From positions 2,232,001 through 2,296,000 of the forward strand of contig OZ245760.1 of assembly GCA_965227695.1 (NCBI GenBank): a DNA stretch of 64,000 bases. The letters are read 5' to 3'. The notes beneath the pieces were generated by a model. The model was not told where the DNA came from. It was given only the letters and a program-made list of their open reading frames with translations, and searched no databases. The stretch comes from UBA1858 sp965227695. Its GTDB lineage: Bacteria > Pseudomonadota > Gammaproteobacteria > UBA4575. The stretch's first letter is position 1. Each line of letters begins with the position of its first letter. Positions 45,184 through 53,413 of this stretch are shown piece by piece. The position numbers and the translations under genes were made by a program.

Positions 45184-46338
45184 ATGCGTAAAGTATGTGT
45201 CGTCATCACTGCCAGACCGAGTTATGCAAGAATACGCTCGCTTTTGCATGCCATTAACGAACATGAAGATCTGCAGCTGCAGCTCGTCGTTGCTGCATCG
45301 GCCCTGCTTGACCGTTACGGCAGCGCAGATAAAGTGATAGAAAACGAAGGTTTCAAAATAGATCGGCGTGTATACATGATAGTCGAGGGCGAGAACTGTG
45401 TGACCTCAGCCAAGTCAACCGGACTGGGCGTCACCGAACTTGCAACAGTCTTTGACAATCTGAATCCAGATTTTGTGGTTACAATCGCAGACCGTTTTGA
45501 AACCATGGCAACAGCGATTGCATCCAGCTATATGCATATCCCCCTGATTCATGTTCAGGGAGGAGAAGTCACTGGATCTATCGACGAGAAAGTCAGACAC
45601 GCCATCACTAAGCTTGCGGATATACATTGTGTCGCCGGCGAACAGGCCGCTCAACGCGTGATAAAAATGGGTGAAAATCCGGAACAGGTTTATATCACAG
45701 GGTGCCCTTCGATTGATCTTGCCATGCAAGCCTGCGCGGACAGACATATGGATATCAGTCACATCGCTGAACAACTTGGCGGTGTGGGTGCCAGCGTAGA
45801 TCTAAATCAGCCTTATATTATAGTCATGCAACATCCTGTCACGACAGAATATACCCAGGCACGCAGTCATGTAGAAGAAACACTCAAAGCCATACATGCC
45901 TGCGAAATTCCTACGTTATGGTTTTGGCCGAATGTCGATGCCGGTTCTGATGGCACTTCCAAGGGAATTCGCGCCTTCCGGGAAAAAAACCCAAGCAACC
46001 ATATTCATTTTGTTAAAAATCTGCCTCCCGAGAATTTCATACAGTTACTCAACAGAAGTCAATGTATAGTCGGCAACTCAAGTGTAGGCATTCGTGAGAG
46101 TGCTTTTATTGGCACACCTTCGGTCAATATAGGCAGCCGTCAAAATGGTCGTGACCGTGGCAGAAATGTCATTGACGTAAGTTATAACAGCAGTCAAATC
46201 AAGGATGCTCTTGAACAGCAAATTCAGCATGGCAAGTATGAAAAAAATACACTATACGGAAATGGCCAGGCAGGAATCAGAATCGCCGAGGTCATTGCCA
46301 AGGCCAGTTCAAATACACAAAAAATCCTGCATTATTAG
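45184..46338 (+). CDS. neuC: NeuC, hydrolysing UDP-GlcNAc 2-epimerase
   Basis: A 384-residue GT-B-fold epimerase that releases ManNAc from UDP-GlcNAc, giving the substrate for NeuB. Features are ITARPSYARIRSLLHAI (8-24), VTIADRFETMATAIASSYMH, LIHVQGGEVTGSIDEKVRHA and the C-terminal IVGNSSVGIRESAFIGTPSV. The GGEVTGSIDE segment is typical of the hydrolysing NeuC branch. It lies between neuB and a PLD-like gene. Confidence 0.9.
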   Translation: MRKVCVVITARPSYARIRSLLHAINEHEDLQLQLVVAASALLDRYGSADKVIENEGFKIDRRVYMIVEGENCVTSAKSTGLGVTELATVFDNLNPDFVVTIADRFETMATAIASSYMHIPLIHVQGGEVTGSIDEKVRHAITKLADIHCVAGEQAAQRVIKMGENPEQVYITGCPSIDLAMQACADRHMDISHIAEQLGGVGASVDLNQPYIIVMQHPVTTEYTQARSHVEETLKAIHACEIPTLWFWPNVDAGSDGTSKGIRAFREKNPSNHIHFVKNLPPENFIQLLNRSQCIVGNSSVGIRESAFIGTPSVNIGSRQNGRDRGRNVIDVSYNSSQIKDALEQQIQHGKYEKNTLYGNGQAGIRIAEVIAKASSNTQKILHY

Positions 46339-46389
46339 CCATCATCGCATGCACTTTGCCTCATCATAAAATACTGGTGCAGGATCATC

Positions 46390-47445
46390 ATGACCCGTTC
46401 ATCGCAGACTATATTTGCCGGTCCTGACAAAAAGACACACCTGCTCAGGGATACCCTGCTAAAGCAGGTGAACAACACCCCTTCTGGCGGAGCCATTCGA
46501 TGGATGTGTTATTATTTCTATGAACCTGTTTTACTGGATGCCCTGATTTCGGCCGCTAAAAGAGGCGTTAAAATAGAAATAATTGTGGAGGGGCGTCCCA
46601 GAACCCAGCCAGTCAGCCAACTTTGTCGTGAGATGTTTGAGCAACATCCATGCATAGATATTACCTATGTGCAGCAAAAATCAGTCTGGGAATACATGGG
46701 TATTACCTGGCATCCACATATGCATAGTAAATTATATTATTTTTCTCACCCAACACCTCATGTACTGGTTGGCTCATATAATCCCACGGCGGGCCCTGAA
46801 AGCATGAATGAGAGTCTGGTTGATCAAATCGGTAATCACGCTCTCAGTCACAACGTTTTAGTCAGACTGGATGATGCGTTAATTGTTGAGCACTTGCTTG
46901 ATTACTTTATGAAAATGAAACGGAAGAGTTATGCACATACTGCGCGCATCAGCAATTCCAGGCGACGACACTACGCCGATAAATATTACCAGATATATTT
47001 TTTACCCCGCCTTGCCCGTCACCCGGTGACCCGATTACTTGCAAAAAAAACCAGAAATGCACAAATTCGCTGCGCGATTTCACATTTAAAAGGACCAGCA
47101 ATAGCTCGCCCACTGCTTGCCGCCGCCAGGCATGGCAATCACGTTGAAATTATTCTTGGTCAATCAAAACGCAGGGTATCCGGCAGACAACTTAGCCTGC
47201 TAGATAAACATGAGATAAAATATCATCAACTCGACAATGGTAGTAACCTGCTAATGCACAATAAATTTATTATTTGCCAGTCGCCAGGCGAGCATGGTGT
47301 GCTATTTGGGAGTTTTAACTGGTCAATGCGTTCATGGTGGCTTAACCATGAGATTCTCGTCTACACCAAAGACAATAATATTGTGAACGCTTTTGAACAA
47401 CGCTGGCAAGAAATGCTGGAAAGCACACGGAATCAAAATCATTGA
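46390..47445 (+). CDS. Phospholipase D-like protein with incomplete HKD motifs
   Basis: A 351-residue protein with two PLD repeats. Each has HxK (PHMHSKLYYFSH, LLMHNKFIICQSPGEH) and the following glycine-rich strands VLVGSYNPT and VLFGSFNWS, but the Asp of HxKxxxxD is Ser in the first and Gln in the second. Catalytic His and Lys are present, so activity is possible. There is no signal peptide or membrane segment. Relatives act on phospholipids or phosphodiester bonds; here it lies within a sialic acid/sphingolipid block, so a lipid or glycolipid substrate is conceivable. Confidence 0.8.
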   Translation: MTRSSQTIFAGPDKKTHLLRDTLLKQVNNTPSGGAIRWMCYYFYEPVLLDALISAAKRGVKIEIIVEGRPRTQPVSQLCREMFEQHPCIDITYVQQKSVWEYMGITWHPHMHSKLYYFSHPTPHVLVGSYNPTAGPESMNESLVDQIGNHALSHNVLVRLDDALIVEHLLDYFMKMKRKSYAHTARISNSRRRHYADKYYQIYFLPRLARHPVTRLLAKKTRNAQIRCAISHLKGPAIARPLLAAARHGNHVEIILGQSKRRVSGRQLSLLDKHEIKYHQLDNGSNLLMHNKFIICQSPGEHGVLFGSFNWSMRSWWLNHEILVYTKDNNIVNAFEQRWQEMLESTRNQNH

Positions 47446-48812
47446 GCTTTTATTTATTAATCCCCGTAGAAAACCAGGTAAGAGAACTGGATCCAAAATT
47501 ACTCCTGGCCACATGTGCTGCAAAAGCGGGCATCAAGAGTTATATTGGTTATCGCACGGAAATGGATATTAATATCACCCGATTTCCACTCGGCATATAT
47601 CTGGCAAAAAGTTTCACTCAGCGAAGTGACAAAATGTTCCGCATTTTATCAAAACTGGGATATATAATTTGCGCGTGGGATGAAGAGGCCCTGGTCCATT
47701 ATCCACCTGACATTTACTTTAAAAGGAGATTATCAGCAAAAGCAATATCTTACGTGTCACATCTATTTGCGTGGGGTCAGGACAATGAAGACCTGTTTAA
47801 ATGTTACCCATCAATGCCACAGGACATGCCAATACACAAAGTAGGCAATCCAAGACTTGATATGCTTAGAGAAGAATTTTCGTATTACTATGATGATGAA
47901 ATATATAAAATCAAACACCGTTATGGGAAATTTATTTTAATTAATACCAATTTTGGCAATGTTAATGCACACCTTCCCATTCACAATCTGTTTACATCGC
48001 AAGACAGCCTTGGCAATTACGCAGAGATGGGTAGAGGCGCAACGGGGATGGGCAGAGAATTCTCACAAGGACGCGCGGAATACAAACAGCGTATTATGGA
48101 TCATTTTTTAGAGGCTATTCCAAAACTGGCAAGGAAGTTTCCTGATACGACCATTATTATACGTCCTCACCCTGTCGAAAATAAAAGCGTTTATGACCAA
48201 CTGGCTTCCCGCTTTGATAACCTCAAAGTCGTACAGGAGGGGAATGTCATCCCGTGGATTCGTGCAGCGGCCGCGGTTATTCACAATGGCTGTACGACCG
48301 GCATTGAAGCGTACCTGTCAGATAAACCTGCACTGGCCTATGTGCCGGTAGAGGATGTTCGCTACGGCTATGATGCGCTCATTCCTAACGAACTTAGTTT
48401 TCAGTGCCAGGATATCGCACAGCTTGAGCAAGCAACCTTGAATTTGTTAAATCATGGCTCACATACCGTAAATTCCACTATCATAAGAAAATATATTGAA
48501 TTTGATGACAACCAGTTATGCAGTGTCAAAATCATCAACAAACTTGAAGAAATTTTTGCCGGAAATCACCCTGACATCACCTGGAATACCCGAATAACGG
48601 GAACATTGCTGGCGAATAAGCGTCGCCTCATAAAAAGAATCAAGGGATTATCTCCAAAGTCCAAATATCATCCGTCTTTTCAGTCTGTACGATTTCCAAC
48701 CCTGGATGAAGAAGCTTTACAGCGAAAAATAGACAAATTTGCACAAATTATAAACTGCCATGCTTCGATCAAGATTAAACAGGTCTCACCACATATTTTT
48801 CTTGTACAATAG
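47442..48812 (+). CDS. Surface carbohydrate biosynthesis protein (paralogue 1)
   Basis: A 456-residue protein of the 'surface carbohydrate biosynthesis' family, with a GT-B-like C-terminal half: KFILINTNFGNVN, TIIIRPHPVENKSVY, VIPWIRAAAAVIHNGCTTGI. The N-terminal LLIPVENQVRELDPKLLLA and EEALVHYPPDIYFKRRL are shared with the second copy at 50328. The start is TTG at 47442, overlapping the PLD stop codon (ATTGA). Members occur near NeuA-type genes and may be transferases using CMP-activated sugars; that is inference. Confidence 0.75.
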   Translation: MSFYLLIPVENQVRELDPKLLLATCAAKAGIKSYIGYRTEMDINITRFPLGIYLAKSFTQRSDKMFRILSKLGYIICAWDEEALVHYPPDIYFKRRLSAKAISYVSHLFAWGQDNEDLFKCYPSMPQDMPIHKVGNPRLDMLREEFSYYYDDEIYKIKHRYGKFILINTNFGNVNAHLPIHNLFTSQDSLGNYAEMGRGATGMGREFSQGRAEYKQRIMDHFLEAIPKLARKFPDTTIIIRPHPVENKSVYDQLASRFDNLKVVQEGNVIPWIRAAAAVIHNGCTTGIEAYLSDKPALAYVPVEDVRYGYDALIPNELSFQCQDIAQLEQATLNLLNHGSHTVNSTIIRKYIEFDDNQLCSVKIINKLEEIFAGNHPDITWNTRITGTLLANKRRLIKRIKGLSPKSKYHPSFQSVRFPTLDEEALQRKIDKFAQIINCHASIKIKQVSPHIFLVQ

Positions 48813-48817
48813 ACGAT

Positions 48818-49600
48818 ATGAAATTTACCGATGAGCAACTTAATAAACATAGCGAGGTTCTGGCCCACAAGGTGTTTCTCACCGATCGCCTGCCTCACTT
48901 TCAGTTATTACTCAGTGAAGTACCCGCGTTAGCGAGCAAGATGCCAGGTGGTTCTACGGTCGTATCGCTTGAACGCGGCCTGTTATACGGAGGTTACAGC
49001 CTGATAGGCCCCTACTTTCATCGGCAAAATTTTATATCTGTCGATAGCAGTCCCAGCAGTGCAGATCAGCGTGGTGCATATAATCGGGATAAAGTTCTGG
49101 ATGATAATTTTTTACAGGTCCCTGTCACCGTTCGCGCACCCATTGAAGACACCGGCCTCGATGACGCAATTGCAGATCTGGTACTGGTTCCCAACCTGGT
49201 TCATCATATTGCTGATCAGGATACTTTGTTTAAAGAAATGGCACGCATCACCAAACCGGGTGGCAAAGTATATGTTTTTGAACCCACGCTCAGAGAGCTT
49301 CACCAGATACCGGATGATTTTATCCGCTATACACCTTTTGGCATGCATGCAATTATGCTTAAAACCGGACTCCAGCCTGTTGCTACAAACCTTGAGGGCG
49401 GTCCGTTTAGCGCGATAGGCTATTGTTGGTTACAGGCGCTTGAATATTTACCCGAGGCACAACGCAAGCAGACAGAAGAGTGGTTCTATAGTGAACACTG
49501 GCCACAGCTCAAGCGCTGGGATTCAGAATATACTCAAAACCTGGTGCGTGAGCACACACAGTTTCCTGTTGGCTTTTCTGTACTGGCAGAAAAAAAATAG
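48818..49600 (+). CDS. Class I SAM-dependent methyltransferase
   Basis: A 260-residue methyltransferase. Residues 90-150 carry the methyltransferase core: APIEDTGLDDAIADLVLVPN, then HHIADQDTLFKEMARITKPG and GKVYVFEP. The N-terminal glycine motif is weak (VVSLERGLLYGGYSLIGPYF). It lies between the two surface-carbohydrate genes and may methylate the sugar made here. The substrate is unknown. Confidence 0.8.
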   Translation: MKFTDEQLNKHSEVLAHKVFLTDRLPHFQLLLSEVPALASKMPGGSTVVSLERGLLYGGYSLIGPYFHRQNFISVDSSPSSADQRGAYNRDKVLDDNFLQVPVTVRAPIEDTGLDDAIADLVLVPNLVHHIADQDTLFKEMARITKPGGKVYVFEPTLRELHQIPDDFIRYTPFGMHAIMLKTGLQPVATNLEGGPFSAIGYCWLQALEYLPEAQRKQTEEWFYSEHWPQLKRWDSEYTQNLVREHTQFPVGFSVLAEKK

Positions 49601-49617
49601 TCTCAGACTCATCGTTA

Positions 49618-50325
49618 ATGACACTTAGAAATTTCAACATTCTTGCAGTTATACCCGCACGTGGCGGGAGCAAGGGTATTCCACGCAAAAATCTTCGGGA
49701 AATTAATGGCAAGTCACTGATCGAGCACGCGGCAAGGTGCGCTCAGTCACTGGACTGGATAGACGCAACCATTGTATCTACGGACAGCGAAGAAATTATT
49801 ACGCATGCGCAGAACCTGGGTATAGATGCGCCTTTCATACGTCCTGACGCGCTATCCGCTGATAATGCCAAATCAATTGATATGTGGAAACATGCCTGGA
49901 GATCATGCGAGGACTACTACCAGGTAAAATTTGATATTTCTATATTGCTTGAACCAACCAGTCCATTAAGGACACCTGGCGATATCAGTAACTGCGTTAA
50001 GCTGCTATTAGACCGCAAGACTCATTCAGTCGCGACCGTGAGTAAAACACCAGCACACTATACCCCTCAAAAAACGTTAAATATAAATGCGTCTGGCATG
50101 ATTACCCCTTACCTGGAAGGCGGATTAAAGTATTCAATCCGACAGGAAATTCCTGATTACTATCACCGAAATGGCATATGTTACGCCACCACACGCAAAA
50201 GCCTGCTGGAACTTAATAACTTAATGGAAACAAGTTGCCATGCACTTGTCATCAATAGGCCAGTTGTCAATATTGATGAAGAAATTGATTTAAAACTCGC
50301 TGAACTATTAATGACAGCTGCGTAA
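49618..50325 (+). CDS. neuA: NeuA-type CMP-sialic acid synthetase
   Basis: A 235-residue cytidylyltransferase that activates N-acetylneuraminate with CTP. The P-loop-like IPARGGSKGIPRKNLREING (12-31), VSTDSEEI and LLEPTSPLRTPGDI are diagnostic. It lies directly between the two surface-carbohydrate paralogues, 2 bases before the second, and upstream of the CMAH-like gene. Confidence 0.92.
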   Translation: MTLRNFNILAVIPARGGSKGIPRKNLREINGKSLIEHAARCAQSLDWIDATIVSTDSEEIITHAQNLGIDAPFIRPDALSADNAKSIDMWKHAWRSCEDYYQVKFDISILLEPTSPLRTPGDISNCVKLLLDRKTHSVATVSKTPAHYTPQKTLNINASGMITPYLEGGLKYSIRQEIPDYYHRNGICYATTRKSLLELNNLMETSCHALVINRPVVNIDEEIDLKLAELLMTAA

Positions 50326-50327
50326 TA

Positions 50328-51695
50328 ATGATATCCAGAAGTTTTAACACTCTTCTTATTCCCGTTGAGAGTCAGGTTCGTGAATTGGATGGCAAGCTGT
50401 TGCTCGCATGCACAGCGGCACAACGCGATTTTAACGTAATTATTGGCTCGCGTGCACACATTCACTATTACGCATCAAAAGTCGATGATGCCATTTATCT
50501 GGCAAAGAGCATGCGTCGCTTCAGCGAGAGAATGTTTAAAATACTGCATGGACTTGGCCACCGGATTGTTGCCTGGGATGAAGAGGCACTGGTCAGACTG
50601 CCAGACGATCAATACTATAAACATCGCCTTTCACCAATCACCTTTCAGTATATTGATCATCTTTTTTCCTGGGGACAAAGTGATGCCGATGTTTTTAAAA
50701 ATTACCCTTTTTACCAGCAGCAGCCCATACACCAGGTAGGGAACCCGAGAATAGACATACTCAGACCTGAACTAAAAAAATATTTTTCTCCCGAGACAAA
50801 TGCATTAGTCGCAGAATATGGTGACTATGTGCTAATCAATACAAATTTTGGTCAAGTGAATCATTTCATTCCAGGGGTTGGCAATCAGGAAGCCAGTCGC
50901 GATAAAAATTTCAGCCAAACAGGTGATGATGAATACATCACAAGAAGACACACACATAAGAAAAAACTCTTTGAAGCATTTAAAAAACTCGTGCCTTTCC
51001 TGGCAAGTCAATTTCCACATACCCATTTTATACTCAGGCCACATCCATCCGAGAGCTTACAGTCATGGCAGCAGCTTCTTTCACAGTTCACCAATGTCAG
51101 TGTAATTAACAAAGGCAATGTGATTCCATGGATCATGGGTGCTAAAGCACTGGTCTCTAATGGCTGCACGACGTCAGTTGAGGCGACAGTAATAGGAACA
51201 CCGACACTTGGTTATTACCCCGTCAGAGACAGCATCATTGATGATGAGTTACCAGCGTCACTTTGCGATATTGCAGAAACAACAGAACAACTAGCCAGCA
51301 AATTAAAGACAATCGATAGCGGAAGTTATACTATTCATAAAAATCGAAAAACAGTACTGGACAAACATATCACCAGCCTGGACGGTGCACTCTCATGCGA
51401 AAAAATAATTGATGTGATTGACGAATATTACAGCCGGCCGGGCCATGCTCGCCGTGAAGCCTGGAAGAAAATGCCAAGCATCGTACATAACAGTGCAAGA
51501 ACAGCAATAAAAAGAATTAAAAGTAAAAATGCATCGACCCGCCAGAGCATTCAATACCATCAGCATCGATTTCCAAGCATCAGCACGGAACACCTTAATA
51601 ATAAAATTGAGCGCTTTGCAACGATTAATCCAAGTTTTGACAACCTCCAGATTAAATCACTCGACTGCGACATTTTTACACTGATTCCCAGATAG
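50328..51695 (+). CDS. Surface carbohydrate biosynthesis protein (paralogue 2)
   Basis: A 455-residue paralogue of the product of 47442-48812. Matching segments include LLIPVESQVRELDGKLLLAC, the WDEEALVRLPDDQYYKHRL block, YVLINTNFGQVN, HFILRPHPSESLQSW and VIPWIMGAKALVSNGCTTSV, plus a similar C-terminal tail (HRFPSISTEHLNNKIERFA). The two copies flank neuA. The arrangement suggests successive transfer of CMP-activated sugars, or roles in glycan assembly; neither is proven. Confidence 0.75.
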   Translation: MISRSFNTLLIPVESQVRELDGKLLLACTAAQRDFNVIIGSRAHIHYYASKVDDAIYLAKSMRRFSERMFKILHGLGHRIVAWDEEALVRLPDDQYYKHRLSPITFQYIDHLFSWGQSDADVFKNYPFYQQQPIHQVGNPRIDILRPELKKYFSPETNALVAEYGDYVLINTNFGQVNHFIPGVGNQEASRDKNFSQTGDDEYITRRHTHKKKLFEAFKKLVPFLASQFPHTHFILRPHPSESLQSWQQLLSQFTNVSVINKGNVIPWIMGAKALVSNGCTTSVEATVIGTPTLGYYPVRDSIIDDELPASLCDIAETTEQLASKLKTIDSGSYTIHKNRKTVLDKHITSLDGALSCEKIIDVIDEYYSRPGHARREAWKKMPSIVHNSARTAIKRIKSKNASTRQSIQYHQHRFPSISTEHLNNKIERFATINPSFDNLQIKSLDCDIFTLIPR

Positions 51696-51699
51696 AAAA

Positions 51700-53382
51700 A
51701 TGCAATCAGCGCACAGAGAAAAAATAAACATCAAGCGTATTACAGCTTTTGATCGTATCCATGAATCATCAACTGCAATCGAGTATCAAATTGATGATCT
51801 TTCACCGGGTTATAACTTTACTGAAAAACATATTATCAAGTTAACAGATAATAACCATGTCGAATGGGTAACATCCAGGCTTTGCGACCATGCTGGCGGA
51901 ACACTGCAGCCGTGCAAGAAAAAAAACTTTGCACAATGCCCCCTGCATGGATGGCAACTGGATTTAAACAAACTTCATTATCACAATATTAATATAGAAA
52001 AAGAAACACTTGATTTTATAATATCCAATAATACTCTCCAACTTGAAAACCATGAGACCCGTTTAAGTCTTCCTGATGAATTAACAAGCAGTCAGAAAAC
52101 CGCGGATTTACATATCAGATTTATCTCCCATGCATGCCTGTTGATCACATGCGGTACCCTGAAACTAATAACAGATCCATGGTTAAAAGGACCGTGCTTT
52201 TTAAATAGCTGGTGGCATAAACCCGCACCAAGTGATGATGCACTGCAACAGTTACTGGATGCTGATGTTATCTATATTTCTCACAATCACCCTGATCATA
52301 TGCATGAAGAAACACTCTTGTATCTTTATCATCATCGCCCGGATATTCCCATTATCATCCCTAAATTCAATTCAAATTCTGCAAAAACACCACTCACCAA
52401 AATTGGTTTTAATAACCTTCACTCACTAGAATTTAATCAAATTTATAAAATCGCGCAAAATAACACTTACGTATCCATACTCAAGTCAGGTGATTTCAGG
52501 GATGATAGTGGACTATATCTGAGCTATGGCAAAAAACAGGTACTGATGACCGTGGATTCATCTGCACTCAACCACTACCATCTTCCTGGAAATATTGATG
52601 TTCTTGCCACTTCTTTTGCCGCGGGAGCATCCGGGTATCCCTGGTGTTTTGATCACTATGATCATAATGAAAAAAAATTAATTGCCGAAACAAGACACGA
52701 GTCAGTCAAACAATCCATACTTAAGTATTTGGACGCATGCCAACCCAGGGCATATATTCCCTATGCCGGCTACTTCTCTGAAGATGCTTCACGGGATAAT
52801 TATATCAAAACCCATAACACAAAAAATAAACCAGAGGACATTGAGAAACTGATCAACTCTCACTGCCCGTCAATAAAATATATCAATCCATTAGTGCATG
52901 ATGAAATTTTAGTGAATGATATGATTACTACCCAAAGAAGCAACATTCACCGAAAGCCTTTTATTGAACCCGATGTAATAAAACAATATTTATCTAGCCA
53001 GAAAAATCCTGATAATACCGAGCTAATTCAGCAATTAATCCCCTATTTTAAAAATTGCAGGTTTAATGACCACCTAACCCTTTACCTAATTCCGTGTGAT
53101 TCTCATTTTGAATCCTATGAAAATGGACTGGTCGTTGACTTTAACGATTTAAATAATATTAATGTTTTACCGAGCCATACCATCATAAGCGAGTATGACT
53201 CGAAGAGTTATGAGCAGAGGCAATTACTGATCAAAGCAAGAGCCTGTGCGTTATGGCAAGTCATCAATGAACATAAATCCTGGGAAGAGTTAAGCATTGG
53301 TTTTCACTGCAGAATCAAGCGTAAACCGGATATATATAACTCAGATTTCTGGTATCATTTCTCCAACAATTATATTAGATAA
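51700..53382 (+). CDS. CMAH-like CMP-N-acetylneuraminate hydroxylase (Rieske + metallo-beta-lactamase fold)
   Basis: A 560-residue protein with the architecture of animal CMP-Neu5Ac hydroxylase. An N-terminal Rieske [2Fe-2S] domain has ligands C62, H64 (LCDHAGG) and C80, H83 (CPLHGWQLDL). Next comes a metallo-beta-lactamase-like domain with TDPWLKGPCFLNSWWHKP, the metal site SHNHPDHMHEETL (195-200), FAAGASGYPWCF (306-317) and AYIPYAGYFSEDASRDNYIK (351-370) then THNTKN. I recall closely matching CMAH segments in the same order (DPWL.GPAF, YISH.H.DHL, FAGGASGFP, FAGYFVE, YIKETNTKN). CMAH converts CMP-Neu5Ac to CMP-Neu5Gc with O2 and electrons from cytochrome b5. It lies just downstream of neuA. 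Alternative: a UlaG-type hydrolase, which would not explain the Rieske domain. Confidence 0.85.
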   Translation: MQSAHREKINIKRITAFDRIHESSTAIEYQIDDLSPGYNFTEKHIIKLTDNNHVEWVTSRLCDHAGGTLQPCKKKNFAQCPLHGWQLDLNKLHYHNINIEKETLDFIISNNTLQLENHETRLSLPDELTSSQKTADLHIRFISHACLLITCGTLKLITDPWLKGPCFLNSWWHKPAPSDDALQQLLDADVIYISHNHPDHMHEETLLYLYHHRPDIPIIIPKFNSNSAKTPLTKIGFNNLHSLEFNQIYKIAQNNTYVSILKSGDFRDDSGLYLSYGKKQVLMTVDSSALNHYHLPGNIDVLATSFAAGASGYPWCFDHYDHNEKKLIAETRHESVKQSILKYLDACQPRAYIPYAGYFSEDASRDNYIKTHNTKNKPEDIEKLINSHCPSIKYINPLVHDEILVNDMITTQRSNIHRKPFIEPDVIKQYLSSQKNPDNTELIQQLIPYFKNCRFNDHLTLYLIPCDSHFESYENGLVVDFNDLNNINVLPSHTIISEYDSKSYEQRQLLIKARACALWQVINEHKSWEELSIGFHCRIKRKPDIYNSDFWYHFSNNYIR

Positions 53383-53413
53383 CCCTCTTCAAATCGCCTT
53401 CCTCAAAATTTGC

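Noticed and set aside
44132..50325. Legionaminic or pseudaminic acid pathway
   Set aside because: No PseB/LegB dehydratase, PseC/LegC aminotransferase or PseH/LegH acetyltransferase is present; NeuC-NeuB-NeuA alone fits N-acetylneuraminate.
51700..53382. UlaG/NAPE-PLD-type metallohydrolase only
   Set aside because: Would not account for the intact N-terminal Rieske ligands or the CMAH-specific C-terminal segments.
53297..53413. Upstream extension of the GT2-GtrA-PMT protein
   Set aside because: It overlaps the end of the CMAH-like gene in another frame and adds no recognisable domain; the GT2 domain begins at the ATG at 53414.
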